Shown here piece by piece: positions 35,125 through 44,424 of a stretch of DNA of 64,000 bases. Under the pieces are notes generated by a model. It did not search any database and was not told where the DNA came from. It worked only from the letters and a program-made list of their open reading frames with translations. The position numbers were made by a program, and so were the translations under genes. Numbering within the stretch: position 1 is the first letter of the stretch; every line of letters begins with the position of its first letter. Source of the DNA: an uncultured Jannaschia sp. (GTDB taxonomy: Bacteria > Pseudomonadota > Alphaproteobacteria > Rhodobacterales > Rhodobacteraceae); assembly GCF_947494025.1 (NCBI RefSeq), contig NZ_CANLTQ010000003.1:192069-256068 (forward strand), in the 5' to 3' direction.

Positions 35125-36789
35125 ATGCTCCAGATCGCGCTCTGGAAGCGGCTGACGATCCTCGCCCTCTGCCTCGCGGGTCTGGCGCTGGCGCTTCCCA
35201 ATGCGTTCTATTCGCGGGTCGAGCGCCACAACGACGCTGTGCTCGCCGTCGAGCGCGGTGCTGTCGAGACACCCGAACTCGCCGCCGACCGGGCGGCCTG
35301 GCCCGACTGGCTTCCGGCCTCGCTGATGAATCTCGGCCTCGACCTGCGCGGCGGCGCGCATCTTCTGGCCGAGGTGCAGCTCGGCGACGTCTACGAGAGC
35401 CGGATCGACGGCTACTGGCCGGAGGTCCGCGATGCGCTGCGGGGCTTGCGCGACGAGGTCGGCACGATCCGCCGGCAGGACAGCGCCCCCGGTACGCTGC
35501 AGGTGCGTATCAGCCGGCCCGGGGGGCTTCAGGCCGCCGTCGACGCCGTGCGGGATCTGGCGCAGCCCATCGTCTCGCTCGGTGGCGTCGGGCAGGACGA
35601 CATCGAGGTTACGGGGTCGGGCGACACGCTGACGCTGCGACTCTCGGAGACGGAGCGAGCGGCGACCGACAACCGCACGATGGAGCAGTCGCTCGAGATC
35701 ATCCGCCGCCGCGTCGACGAGGCCGGCACGCGGGAGCCGACGATCCAGCGTCAGGGCGAGGACCGCATCCTGATCCAGGTGCCCGGCATCGGCTCGGCGC
35801 AGGAGCTGAAGGCGCTGATCGGTACCACCGCGCGCCTGACCTTCCATCCGGTCGTGGCCCGCGGGACCGATCCGCAGGCACGCGTCGACGGCAGCCAGAT
35901 CCTGCTGCGCGGGCTGGAGGATCCGAACGAATATTACACGCTGGAGCGCACGCCTGTCGTGAGCGGCGACGACCTCGTGGACAGCCAGCCGGCCTTCGAC
36001 CAGAACGGCCAGCCCGCCGTCACCTTCCGCTTCAACCCGGCCGGCGCGCGCGCCTTCGGCGTCTATACCGCCGAGAACGTCGGCGCCCCCTTCGCCATCG
36101 TCCTCGACGAGGAGGTGGTGACCGCGCCGCGCATCAACGAGGCGATCACCGGCGGCTCGGGCCAGATCACCGGCAATTTCGGCGTGGAGGAGGCCAACCG
36201 GCTTTCCATCCTCTTGCGCGCCGGCGCGCTGCCCGCCGAGATGACCTTTCTCGAGGAGCGCACGATCGGGCCGCAGCTCGGCCAGGACAGCATCGACGCG
36301 GGCAAGGTCGCCTCCATCGTCGCGATGGTCGCCGTGGTCGTCGTGATGGTCGCAAGCTACGGGTTGTTCGGCGTGTTCGCAACGGTGGCGCTCGGCGTGA
36401 ACGTCATGCTCATCTTCGGCATCCTGAGCCTGATCGGCGGGACGCTGACGCTGCCCGGCATCGCCGGCATCGTGCTCACGATCGGCATGGCGGTGGACGC
36501 CAACGTCCTCGTCTTCGAGCGCATCCGCGAGGAACTCAAGACCGCGCGCGGCCCCGCCCGGGCCATCGATCTGGGTTACGAGCGCGCGCTGTCGGCCATC
36601 GTGGACGCCAACATCACGACGTTCATCATCGCCGTGATCCTGTTCCTCCTGGGCTCCGGGCCCGTTCGCGGTTTCGCGGTGACGCTCGGCATCGGCATCC
36701 TTACCTCCGTCTTCACTGCGATCTTCGTCACGCGGCTTCTCATCGTGATGTGGTTCGAGCGCCGCCGTCCCAAACAGATCGAGGTCTGA
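35125..36789 (+). CDS. secD: protein translocase subunit SecD
   Basis: 554 residues. With SecF it uses the proton gradient to complete protein export. An N-terminal membrane helix is followed by 'LGLDLRGGAHLLAEV' (about 69–83), the periplasmic P1 domain, then five membrane helices from about residue 390 with 'IGMAVDANVLVFERIREEL' and 'DANITTFI'. It lies between yajC and secF with 1-nt gaps. Confidence 0.97.
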   Translation: MLQIALWKRLTILALCLAGLALALPNAFYSRVERHNDAVLAVERGAVETPELAADRAAWPDWLPASLMNLGLDLRGGAHLLAEVQLGDVYESRIDGYWPEVRDALRGLRDEVGTIRRQDSAPGTLQVRISRPGGLQAAVDAVRDLAQPIVSLGGVGQDDIEVTGSGDTLTLRLSETERAATDNRTMEQSLEIIRRRVDEAGTREPTIQRQGEDRILIQVPGIGSAQELKALIGTTARLTFHPVVARGTDPQARVDGSQILLRGLEDPNEYYTLERTPVVSGDDLVDSQPAFDQNGQPAVTFRFNPAGARAFGVYTAENVGAPFAIVLDEEVVTAPRINEAITGGSGQITGNFGVEEANRLSILLRAGALPAEMTFLEERTIGPQLGQDSIDAGKVASIVAMVAVVVVMVASYGLFGVFATVALGVNVMLIFGILSLIGGTLTLPGIAGIVLTIGMAVDANVLVFERIREELKTARGPARAIDLGYERALSAIVDANITTFIIAVILFLLGSGPVRGFAVTLGIGILTSVFTAIFVTRLLIVMWFERRRPKQIEV

Positions 36790-36790
36790 C

Positions 36791-37756
36791 ATGCGCCTGA
36801 GACTGGTTCCGGCCGAGACGAACTACGACTTCTTCATGTACCGCAGGCTGACGCTCGGTGCCTCCGTCGTGGCGGTGATCGCCAGCATCGTCATCTGGCT
36901 CACGGTGGGGCTGAACTTCGGCATCGATTTCCTCGGCGGCACGACGATCCGGACCGAAAGCGCGGAGAGCGTCGATGTCGGCGCCTATCGCGACGCGATC
37001 GCGCCGCTGGGGCTGGGCGACGTGACCATCACCGAGGTGTTCGACCCGACCTTCGAGGCCGACCAGAACGTCGCGCAAATCCGCATCCAGGCGCAGGAGG
37101 GGGCGGAGGCGGTCACGCCCGAGACGATCGCGGCGGTGGAAACAGCGCTGCAGGAGGTCGACCCTTCCATCACCTTTCCGTCGGTCGAATCCGTTGGGCC
37201 GAAGGTTTCGGGCGAACTCATCACCACCGCTCTCCTTGCGGTCGGGGCGTCGCTCCTCGCGATCCTCTTCTACATCTGGCTGCGGTTCGAGTGGCAGTTC
37301 TCGATCGGCGCTGTGGCGGCCCTGTTTCACGACGTGATCGTGACGATCGGGCTGTTCTCGCTTCTGCAGATCCGCTTCGATCTCGCCACGATCGCGGCGC
37401 TGCTGACGATCATCGGCTATTCCATCAACGATACGGTCGTGATCTTCGACCGGCTTCGCGAGAACCTTATCAAATACAAGAAGACGTCCCTGATCGAAGT
37501 GATGAACCGTTCCGTCAACGAGACGCTGAGCCGGACGATCATGACCTCGGGCACGACGCTCGTCGCGCTTGCCGCGCTGCTTGTCCTCGGCGGCGACGTG
37601 ATCCGGGGCTTCGTCTTCGCGATCCTGTGGGGCATCGTCGTCGGCACCTATTCGTCGGTCTATGTCGCCAAGAATATCGTCCTGATGCTCGGGGTCGACC
37701 GCGACCCAAAGAAGCCCGCCGAGGCTGGCACGCAATTCGCCGATATCGATGCCTGA
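36791..37756 (+). CDS. secF: protein translocase subunit SecF
   Basis: 321 residues. The signature 'GLNFGIDFLGGT' is at about 39–50. Later helices include 'GYSINDTVVIFDRLRENL' (about 215–232), the SecF equivalent of the SecD helix 4 motif. It ends the yajC–secD–secF operon. The TGA at 37754 overlaps the likely start of a decayed transporter gene. Confidence 0.97.
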   Translation: MRLRLVPAETNYDFFMYRRLTLGASVVAVIASIVIWLTVGLNFGIDFLGGTTIRTESAESVDVGAYRDAIAPLGLGDVTITEVFDPTFEADQNVAQIRIQAQEGAEAVTPETIAAVETALQEVDPSITFPSVESVGPKVSGELITTALLAVGASLLAILFYIWLRFEWQFSIGAVAALFHDVIVTIGLFSLLQIRFDLATIAALLTIIGYSINDTVVIFDRLRENLIKYKKTSLIEVMNRSVNETLSRTIMTSGTTLVALAALLVLGGDVIRGFVFAILWGIVVGTYSSVYVAKNIVLMLGVDRDPKKPAEAGTQFADIDA

Positions 37757-37973
37757 AGCACCCGGATCGGCCCTGGCGGAGCCGGGGCTGGTCTGCTGCT
37801 GGGCGCCACGTTCGTCGCCAGGCTCCGCCTCGGCTTCACGGGGTTCGGGACCGCCCTCATCTTTCTTCCGATCGCCGCCGGCGTCGTGGCGTCCAAGGCG
37901 GTCGCGATCCTGTCGCTACCGCACGCTCGCCCATCTCGTCATCGCGGTGGCGGGCCTGCCCTTGTTCGACTGA
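37749..37973 (+). pseudogene. remnant of a TSUP (TauE/SafE-type) transporter
   Basis: Fragments of a sulfite-exporter-type membrane protein remain in shifted frames. From about 37787, the frame beginning GLLLGATFVARL contains 'LGFTGFGTALIFLPIAAGVV', the family's first-helix motif. After a frame change it ends 'YRTLAHLVIAVAGLPLFD' and stop, which matches the family C-terminus. The middle of a ~250-residue protein is deleted. The ATG at 37749 overlapping the secF stop may have been its start. Confidence 0.6.
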
Positions 37974-37997
37974 GGGCCCGGCCCTACCTCGACCCGC

Positions 37998-38354
37998 ATG
38001 CAACTTACCGAGATGACCTACGACGACGCCCGCCCCTTCGACGGCTACGGCCCCGGCTTCTTCCGGGTCGGCGGTGACGTGGTGCAGGGCGCGGTGATCG
38101 TCCATCCGGGCGGCCTGCGCGGCTGGCAGGGCTACGCCGACATCGACGCGCTGACCGCCCTTGCCGGGAAGGTGGACGTGATCTTCGTCGGCACCGGAAC
38201 CGAGATCGCCCATGTCCCCCGCGACCTGCGCGAGGCGGTGGAGGCGGCGGGGCTCGGGCTCGAGGCGATGAACACCCCTGCCGCCTGCCGCACCTACAAC
38301 GTGCTGGTGGGGGAGGGACGGCGCGTCGCCGCCGCGGTCCTCCCCGTGGATTGA
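37998..38354 (+). CDS. Mth938-like domain protein (NDUFAF3-type)
   Basis: 118 residues. The Mth938 fold is suggested by 'YGPGFFRVGGDVVQGAVIVHPGG', 'VDVIFVGTGTEIAHVPRDLR' and 'MNTPAACRTYNVLVGEGRRVAAAVLPV'. The mitochondrial relative NDUFAF3 assists complex I assembly, and in alphaproteobacteria the gene commonly sits next to secDF. No enzyme activity is known. Confidence 0.85.
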   Translation: MQLTEMTYDDARPFDGYGPGFFRVGGDVVQGAVIVHPGGLRGWQGYADIDALTALAGKVDVIFVGTGTEIAHVPRDLREAVEAAGLGLEAMNTPAACRTYNVLVGEGRRVAAAVLPVD

Positions 38355-38358
38355 ACCC

Positions 38359-38793
38359 CTACCAGTGGCCGGTATTCTCCATGCTGGCCCAGGGCTCCTG
38401 CGGTTCCTTCGCCTCGCCCGCCTGAAGCAGCTCGACCGACACGTTGTCGGGTGAGCGCACGAAGGCCATGTGCCCGTCGCGCGGCGGCCGGTTGATGGTC
38501 ACGCCCGCCTCCTGCAGCGTCCGGCACATCTCGTAGATGTCGTCGACCGTGTAGGCGAGGTGTCCGAAATGCCGCGAATCGTCGGGCAGCTTCTCGTCGC
38601 CGTCCCAGTTGTAGGTCAACTCCACGTCCGCCGTCCCGTCGGCCTGCTCCGGCGGGCACATGAAGACGAGGGTGAAGCGCCCCTTCTCGTTCTCGCTCCG
38701 GCGGCGCTCCTGAAGCCCCAGCAGCTTGAAGAACTCGATCGTCTTGTCGAGATCCTTCACCCGGACCATGGTGTGCAGATAAGTCGTCGGCAT
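38359..38793 (-). CDS. gloA: lactoylglutathione lyase (glyoxalase I)
   Basis: 144 residues, VOC fold. Converts the methylglyoxal–glutathione adduct to S-lactoylglutathione. The metal ligands fit: His7 (YLHTMVRVKDLDK), a Glu in 'DVELTYNWD', the His in 'FGHLAYTVDDIYE' and a Glu in 'SVELLQAGE'. A GGAGG ribosome-binding site precedes the ATG at 38793. It converges on the Mth938-like gene. Confidence 0.94.
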   Translation of the reverse strand: MPTTYLHTMVRVKDLDKTIEFFKLLGLQERRRSENEKGRFTLVFMCPPEQADGTADVELTYNWDGDEKLPDDSRHFGHLAYTVDDIYEMCRTLQEAGVTINRPPRDGHMAFVRSPDNVSVELLQAGEAKEPQEPWASMENTGHW

Positions 38794-38913
38794 ATGCCCT
38801 CCGTTCCTGTTCCCCGCGGCACGTAGGACGCGGGCGACCGAAATCACGCCGCCCCTCTGTCCCGCGCGCGGGGTGCCCTGTAGCGTCCCCGCAAAACCGA
38901 TGCGAGGGACGAC

Positions 38914-39813
38914 ATGACACCGGAACAGCTGGCCGAGATCGAGGAGCTTCGCGCGACCCCCACCCCCACCCTGCGCGCCGTGGCCCCGGGGATGGAGCGT
39001 CACCTCCATACGGCCCACGAGGTGCTCGACCATGGGATGATCCGGGTGGTGGACTACATGGGCGACGACGCGGCGATCTGTCAGGCCGCGCGGGTGAGCT
39101 ACGGGCGGGGCACCAAGGCCGTCTCCAACGACGAGGGGCTGATCCGCTACCTGATGCGGCACTGGCACTCGACCCCCTTCGAGATGTGCGAGGTGAAGCT
39201 CCACGTGAAGCTCCCCGTCTTCGTGGCGCGGCAATGGATCCGCCACCGCACCGCCAACGTGAACGAGTATTCCGCCCGTTACTCGATCCTCGACCGGGAG
39301 TTCTACATCCCCGCGCCCGAACACCTCGCCGCGCAATCCGAGGTCAACAATCAGGGCCGGGGCGAGGCGCTCGCGGGGGAGGAGGCGGCGCGGGTGCTCC
39401 GCTGGCTCCGCGACGACGCGAACCGCGCCTACGACCATTACGAGGCGATGATCTCGCAGGAGGGCCAGCAGGGACTCGCGCGGGAGCTGGCGCGGATGAA
39501 CCTGCCCGCGAACGTCTACACGCAATGGTACTGGAAGGTGGACCTCCACAACCTGTTCCACTTCCTGCGCCTGCGCGCCGATCCCCACGCCCAGATGGAG
39601 ATCCGCGTCTACGCCGAGGCGCTGTGCGAGATCGTCCGCGACTGGGTCCCGGCGGCCTACGCGGCCTTCGAGGATTACCGGCTGGGCGGGGCGTCGCTCT
39701 CGGCCCGGGGGGTGGACTGCGTCCGGCGGATGCTGGCGGGGGAAGAGGTGACGCAGGAGACGAGCGGGATGAGCAAAGGGGAATGGCGGGAGTTTATGGG
39801 AGTGGTGAGATAG
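38914..39813 (+). CDS. thyX: FAD-dependent thymidylate synthase ThyX
   Basis: 299 residues. Makes dTMP with FAD as hydride carrier. The defining RHRx7S motif is Arg110–His111–Arg112 to Ser120 ([11 protein letters not shown]), preceded by '[10 protein letters not shown]'. The substrate-binding '[22 protein letters not shown]' follows. Just after its stop the base composition changes sharply to A+T-rich. Confidence 0.97.
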   Translation: MTPEQLAEIEELRATPTPTLRAVAPGMERHLHTAHEVLDHGMIRVVDYMGDDAAICQAARVSYGRGTKAVSNDEGLIRYLMRHWHSTPFEMCEVKLHVKLPVFVARQWIRHRTANVNEYSARYSILDREFYIPAPEHLAAQSEVNNQGRGEALAGEEAARVLRWLRDDANRAYDHYEAMISQEGQQGLARELARMNLPANVYTQWYWKVDLHNLFHFLRLRADPHAQMEIRVYAEALCEIVRDWVPAAYAAFEDYRLGGASLSARGVDCVRRMLAGEEVTQETSGMSKGEWREFMGVVR

Positions 39814-39870
39814 ATGGCTTGAAAGTATCCCATATATTATAGGTTAGATTAAGCGGGATGTTTTAGATGC

Positions 39871-39900
39871 CATAGGAATCGTCTTTTCGAATAGCCTATG
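39871..39900. promoter_or_regulatory. inverted repeat upstream of the A+T-rich gene
   Basis: CATAGG and the reverse complement CCTATG enclose an inner AATCG…CGAAT pair around TCTTTT. It lies 30 nt before the proposed ATG at 39931. It could be an operator or a hairpin ending thyX transcripts; no long U-tract follows, so an operator is slightly favoured. Confidence 0.35.
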
Positions 39901-39930
39901 TGATTGCTGAGCCAAATAAGGTGGAACGAG

Positions 39931-40602
39931 ATGTTTGTTAGGCGGGACGAAGCTTATGCGGTAGAAAGGTCTCTTGGTAAGGTCGAAAGCTGTCTTAGAG
40001 GCTTTCACCAAGCAGCCGATTGGGGTGCGTTAGAAGATTTCTGGCATGATTATATAAAAGAATGGAGAGACGCTTTTGAGCTTATAAAGGCCCGTAACAA
40101 ATTATTATTCGATAGTCGGCTTTTGCCGAATCTTGAGCCGCAGGTCAAAAGCAGTCCTATACTACAATATATCAGGCAAGCTCGGTCTGCTTCAACTTAT
40201 ACCGTTTCAAGATCCGTTGTCCCAACATTAGGGAATACAATTCTTGGAACAGCATCTTACCCGAGAATTTTGCAAGTTAGTAACGGAAATAATATACAGA
40301 CCGCCCCATCTAATGCCTATAACAACCAAGTTGCCGTTGAAAGCGCAGATGGTACTTTCAGCTATGAAAGGCTCCCAGATTTTGAGAAGGGGGTTGTTTC
40401 AAAAAGCCATCCTGAGAGTAGGGTTTCACGCGAGATGTTTCTTCGGCCTGAGCCCTTTATTAATAAAGGTGTCGAGTATAAGCCACCTGTAATCGTAATA
40501 AGTAGAGAGCGGCACTTGGAATGTATAATGGAGTATGGACACGATTGGCTCCTCGGTCATGGTAAGAAGCTTATCACCAAAATTCGGGACCTCCCTGTTT
40601 AA
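39931..40602 (+). CDS. hypothetical protein with foreign composition
   Basis: 223 residues from the ATG at 39931, which has an AAGGTGG ribosome-binding site; the frame is open 27 nt further to a TTG. Codon use is wholly unlike its neighbours. The first ~85 residues are helical and charged ('DEAYAVERSLGKVESCL', 'FWHDYIKEWRDAFELIKARNKLLF'), with 'PILQYIRQARSASTYTV' next. The middle is Asn/Ser-rich and the C-terminus basic. No signal peptide, membrane helix or known motif. An isolated lone cargo gene, e.g. of defence or phage origin, is possible but unproven. Confidence 0.7.
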   Translation: MFVRRDEAYAVERSLGKVESCLRGFHQAADWGALEDFWHDYIKEWRDAFELIKARNKLLFDSRLLPNLEPQVKSSPILQYIRQARSASTYTVSRSVVPTLGNTILGTASYPRILQVSNGNNIQTAPSNAYNNQVAVESADGTFSYERLPDFEKGVVSKSHPESRVSREMFLRPEPFINKGVEYKPPVIVISRERHLECIMEYGHDWLLGHGKKLITKIRDLPV

Positions 40603-40982
40603 AGGAAATGATAAGCAAAGGGTAATGAGAATTTAGCGCCGTCTTTCGCTATAGGAAAATAATTAGATATGAATAGATCGACATTCTGCTAAGTCCCACC
40701 TTGCTTGATCCTTATAGCGGGAGCGGACGGCGACTAGCACGCTCAGCGGAAACCCCGATCCGGCTGACGTAGGACCCCACCTCACTCCACGAGGCCGGGT
40801 CGCCCCGCGGCCCGGCACACGCCCGTCCGCCCCATGGCGGGCGTGTTCCACGCCCCCCTCGGTCGGGCGCATGCCTCGGTTTCGGCCCTTACATTTACAG
40901 GACGATCAGAGCCGTTCCCTAGCCCTCCGTTTACGCTCCGGGCGCTCTGCGCTCCGATCGCTTTACCGGAGCGATCGGTTGG
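40603..40982. other. 380-nt stretch without a recognised gene
   Basis: The first ~90 nt belong to the A+T-rich segment; the rest is GC-rich. It holds one hairpin (40954–40978, listed separately). A short frame at 40871–41371 continues antisense into the puuB-like gene and is not credible. I see no tRNA. Confidence 0.5.
40954..40978 (-). terminator. hairpin after the puuB-like gene
   Basis: CCGATCGCT, 7-nt loop, AGCGATCGG: a perfect 9-bp stem 4 nt beyond the stop of the minus-strand gene. No U-tract follows, so it may end transcription only weakly or protect the 3' end. Confidence 0.45.
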
Positions 40983-42245
40983 CTAGACCCGATCGCGCAT
41001 CGCCCCCCAAACCATCCCCGCCTGCGCCGCCCACGGTCCGAAGATCCGCCCGCCCGGAAGCGCCGGCACGGGGAGGCGGGCGAGGAGGTCGAGGCGGGCG
41101 CGCTCGCCCCGCATCGCCTCGACCGCCACCCGCCCCGCGAGGCCCGCCAGTGCCAGCCCGTGCCCGGAATAGCCTCCCGCCGCGAAGACGCCCGGCGCCA
41201 CCTCCGCCAGATACGGCAGGCGCGTCGCCGTCACCGCGAGCGTGCCGCCCCAGGCATGGGTCAACTCCACCTCCGCCAGCTCCGGATAGACGCGGGCGAG
41301 GTTGGCGCGGACTTTTGACGGTATGTCGCGCGGGAAGCGGCGGCCGTAGCTCTCGCCGCCGCCGTAGATGAGCCGCCCCTCGGGCGTCCAGCGGAAGTAG
41401 TTCACCACGAAGCGGTCGTCGGCCACCGCGAAGCCGTCGCGTCCCTCGGCCCCCGGCACCGGCGCGGTCGCGGCGATGTAGTTGTTGATCGGCAGCACCC
41501 GCGCCGCCGTCGGCCCGGTCAGGTGCGGCGAATACCCGTTCGTCGCGTGCAGCACGAACCGCGCGGCGACGGCCCCCTGCGCGGTCGCGGCCTCGGTCCC
41601 GTGGACGCGGTGCACCTCCGAGCGCTCGTGGATCACCGCGCCCGCCTCGGTGGCCTGCCTTGCCAGCGCGCGGATATAGGCCAGCGGGTTGCATGTGCCG
41701 CCCACCCGGTCGAGCACGCCCCCCGCATAGGCCCGCGTCCCGATCGCCGCCGCGATCTCGTCGCGGGTCAGCACCCGCGTCCCGGTCCCGTAGCGGCCGT
41801 TCATCCACTCGGCATCCTCGGCGATCCGCGCCAGTTCCCCGTCCGAGCGCGCCGCCGTCAGGATGCCCGAGCGGTGCCCCGCCTCGGGCGGCAGCGCGTC
41901 GCGCGTCAGCCGCACCGCCTCCTCCGACAGATCCCAGAGCGCGCGGGCCGTCCGCTCGCCCAGCTTCGCCTCCAGCCGCCGCTGCGACCAGTTGAAGCCG
42001 CGCCCGATCTGCCCGCCGTTGCGCCCCGACGCGCCCCAGCCCACGCGCTGCGCCTCCAGCACCACGACCGACATGCCCGCCCGCGCGGCGTGGAGCGCGG
42101 CCGACAGCCCGGTGATCCCGCCCCCCACGACGCAGAGATCGGCCTCGCGCCGGGCGCGGAGCGGCGGATGCCCGGGCGCCGGCGCCAGCCCCTCGTCGTA
42201 GATCGTGCCGGGCCAGGCGTCGCCGTTCGCATGCAGCCAGCTCAT
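40983..42245 (-). CDS. FAD-dependent oxidoreductase, gamma-glutamylputrescine oxidase-like (PuuB)
   Basis: 420 residues, DAO family. FAD loop 'LCVVGGGITGLSAAL' (about 36–50). 'GWGASGRNGGQIGRGFNWS' (about 68–86) is the PuuB-type active-site segment, and 'THAWGGTLAVT' and 'GVFAAGGYSGHGLALAG' are typical of the family C-half. PuuB oxidises gamma-glutamyl-putrescine to the aldehyde. The start overlaps the stop of the glutamine-synthetase-like gene upstream (ATGA), supporting a joint gamma-glutamyl-amine pathway. Confidence 0.88.
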   Translation of the reverse strand: MSWLHANGDAWPGTIYDEGLAPAPGHPPLRARREADLCVVGGGITGLSAALHAARAGMSVVVLEAQRVGWGASGRNGGQIGRGFNWSQRRLEAKLGERTARALWDLSEEAVRLTRDALPPEAGHRSGILTAARSDGELARIAEDAEWMNGRYGTGTRVLTRDEIAAAIGTRAYAGGVLDRVGGTCNPLAYIRALARQATEAGAVIHERSEVHRVHGTEAATAQGAVAARFVLHATNGYSPHLTGPTAARVLPINNYIAATAPVPGAEGRDGFAVADDRFVVNYFRWTPEGRLIYGGGESYGRRFPRDIPSKVRANLARVYPELAEVELTHAWGGTLAVTATRLPYLAEVAPGVFAAGGYSGHGLALAGLAGRVAVEAMRGERARLDLLARLPVPALPGGRIFGPWAAQAGMVWGAMRDRV

Positions 42246-43639
42246 ACGTTCAGGAGCAGATGCTCACGCTCCCATGGCGATATCACCTGCAGGAACGCCC
42301 CGTGCTCCAGCCGTTTCACCGCGGCGTAGATGGCGGCGAAGCGCGGATGCAGGACCTCGTGGATCTCGGTATCCGCATCGAACAGGTCGAGCGCGGCGGA
42401 CAGGTCGCGCGGGATGCCCTCCCCGGAATCGTAGGCGTCGCCAGTGAATTGCGGCGCCGGCTCGATCTCTCTCATCAGTCCGAGATAGCCGCAGGCCAAG
42501 GAGCCGGCGAGCGCCAGATACGGGTTGCAATCCATCCCCGCGATCCGGTTCTCCACCCGCTTCGCCTCCGGCTCGGAGACCGGCACGCGCAGGCCGGTCG
42601 TGCGGTTGTCGCGTCCCCATTCGAGGTTGATCGGCGCGGCGAAGTCCCGGACGTAGCGGCGGTAGGAGTTCACGTAGGGCGCCAGCAGCGCGATGACCGA
42701 CGGCAGGTGCCGCTGCATTCCGCCGATGAAATGCAGGAACGCCGCCGTCTCGGTCCCGCCGCCGCCGTCGAAGAGGTTGCGTCCCGTCTCCATGTCCACG
42801 ATCGAGTGATGGATATGCATGGCCGAGCCCGGCTCCTCCTGAATGGGCTTGGCCATGAAGGTCGCGTAGCAATCGTGGCGCAGCGCCGCCTCGCGGATCA
42901 GGCGCTTGAAGTAGAAGATCTCGTCGGCCAGCTTCACCGGGTCGCCGTGGCGCAGGTTCATCTCCACCTGACCGGCGCCGCCTTCCTGCAGGATGCCGTC
43001 GATCTCCAGGCCCATCGCCTCGGCGAAGTCGTAGATGTCGTCGATCACGGGGCCGTATTCGTCGACCGCCGACATGGAATAGGCCTGCCGCGCCGCCGCG
43101 CGCCGACCCGACCGGCCCATCGGCGGCTCCACCGGCTTCGAAGGATCGACGTTGCGGGCGACGAGGTAGAACTCCATCTCCGGGGCGACGACCGGTTTCC
43201 AACCGCGGTCATGATAGAGGCCGACGACGCGCTTCAACACGTTGCGCGGCGCCATCGGCACCGGCGCGCCGGCCTGATCGTACATGTCGTGGATCACTTG
43301 CATCGTCCAGTCGGCCGTCCAGGGCGCGGCGCAGGTGGTCGAGAAGTCCGGCGTCAGCACCATGTCGGGCTCGAGGAAAGCGGCGTCGCCGTCATCGGCC
43401 CAGTCGCCGGTGATCGTCTGCTGGAAGATCGAGTTCGGCAGATAGAAGTGGCTCTGCTTGGCGAACTTGGCCGCCGGCATCGCCTTGCCCCGGGCGATGC
43501 CCGACAGGTCGGCGACGATGCACTCCACTTCGTCAAGGCGCCGGCCCTCCACATAGGCGCGGGCATGCGGCGGCGCGCGCTCCACCCAGTTGGAGCCGGA
43601 CGGGGGCAGGGGGGCGTGGGTCGAATCAGCCTTCGACAT
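42242..43639 (-). CDS. glutamine synthetase family protein, gamma-glutamylpolyamine synthetase-like (PuuA)
   Basis: 465 residues. The catalytic domain is intact: 'VAPEMEFYLVA' (metal-binding Glu), 'EGGAGQVEMNLRHGD', 'FMAKPIQEEPGSAMHIHHS' and 'NRTTGLRVP'. The N-terminal 'VECIVADLSGIARGKAMP' is the variant beta-grasp of the PuuA/GlnT branch; true GlnA would have a different start. Such enzymes join glutamate to amines. The gene overlaps both neighbours and is central to the catabolic cluster. Confidence 0.88.
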   Translation of the reverse strand: MSKADSTHAPLPPSGSNWVERAPPHARAYVEGRRLDEVECIVADLSGIARGKAMPAAKFAKQSHFYLPNSIFQQTITGDWADDGDAAFLEPDMVLTPDFSTTCAAPWTADWTMQVIHDMYDQAGAPVPMAPRNVLKRVVGLYHDRGWKPVVAPEMEFYLVARNVDPSKPVEPPMGRSGRRAAARQAYSMSAVDEYGPVIDDIYDFAEAMGLEIDGILQEGGAGQVEMNLRHGDPVKLADEIFYFKRLIREAALRHDCYATFMAKPIQEEPGSAMHIHHSIVDMETGRNLFDGGGGTETAAFLHFIGGMQRHLPSVIALLAPYVNSYRRYVRDFAAPINLEWGRDNRTTGLRVPVSEPEAKRVENRIAGMDCNPYLALAGSLACGYLGLMREIEPAPQFTGDAYDSGEGIPRDLSAALDLFDADTEIHEVLHPRFAAIYAAVKRLEHGAFLQVISPWEREHLLLNV

Positions 43640-44324
43640 CGGCCACCCGCATCTTGAAAAACCGCGCAACGGCGGCAGCGATGCGGTCCGCGTCGACCGG
43701 GCGGCCGGTCTCGGCGGCGGCCGCGTCCATGAGTGCGTCCGGATAGGTCCCAGTACCGCGGCGGAGCGACACGAACGCATTGATAAGCGCATCGTCGAAC
43801 TCGGGATGCGGCTGCACCGTGAAAGCGCGGCGCCCGTAGGCAAGGATCGCGTTGACGCAGAACTCGTTTCCGGCCAGCACCACGGTCCCGTCGGGCAGGT
43901 CCGTCACCTGATCCTGGTGCCACGCGTTGAGCGTCAGCGTATGACCGCCCGCCGTCGCGTAATCCGCGCGGCCAAGGGCCCAGCCGCCGGGGAATTTCGT
44001 GACGCGGCCGCCCAGGGCCTGCGCGACGATCTGGTGACCGAAACAGATGCCCACCACCGGCACGTCGGCCGCCATCGCGTCCAGCACGAAGCGTTCGAGC
44101 GGGGGGATGAAGGGATGATCCTCGTAGGCGCCGTGCCGCGACCCGGTGACGAGCCAGCCATCGGCGGCATGCACGTCCTCGGGGAAGACCATGTTCTCGA
44201 CGTCGTGGGCGGAGAACGCGAAGTCGTGCCCGTGGAGAAGCCGTGCGAACATGGCGTCGTAATCGCCGAGTTCGGCGCGAAGTTCCGGCGGCGTATGGCC
44301 CGCCTGGAGAATTCCGATATGCAT
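43626..44324 (-). CDS. class I glutamine amidotransferase
   Basis: 232 residues. Triad of a class I amidotransferase: Cys in VGICFGHQ (about residue 94), His and Glu in 'TVQPHPEFDD' (about 176–181). The N-terminal 'DGWLVTGSRHGAYED' is typical of the GuaA-like branch rather than the PuuD hydrolase. In this cluster it may hydrolyse gamma-glutamyl amides, but that is inferred. It overlaps the next gene by 14 nt. Confidence 0.87.
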   Translation of the reverse strand: MHIGILQAGHTPPELRAELGDYDAMFARLLHGHDFAFSAHDVENMVFPEDVHAADGWLVTGSRHGAYEDHPFIPPLERFVLDAMAADVPVVGICFGHQIVAQALGGRVTKFPGGWALGRADYATAGGHTLTLNAWHQDQVTDLPDGTVVLAGNEFCVNAILAYGRRAFTVQPHPEFDDALINAFVSLRRGTGTYPDALMDAAAAETGRPVDADRIAAAVARFFKMRVADVEG

Positions 44325-44424
44325 GAAAACCTGCGCTTGCGATGCGTGCCGCGAGGCTAGGCCGGGATGCGCGCATCCGCAAGGCGAGGACGGGAGCGGG
44401 GGGACGGAATGGTCCCGGGTGAAG

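Larger units (their letters stand above)
39814..40690. other. short A+T-rich, probably acquired segment
   Basis: From just after the thyX stop to about 40690, the sequence switches from the GC-rich style of the rest of the window to A+T-rich DNA full of TTA, ATA, AGA and AAA. It carries one gene. I found no flanking direct repeats, inverted ends, integrase or tRNA, so the mode of entry is unclear. Confidence 0.65.

Noticed and set aside
40663..40982. Possible tRNA or attachment site next to the A+T-rich segment
   Set aside because: No cloverleaf could be drawn and no direct repeat of the left boundary was found.
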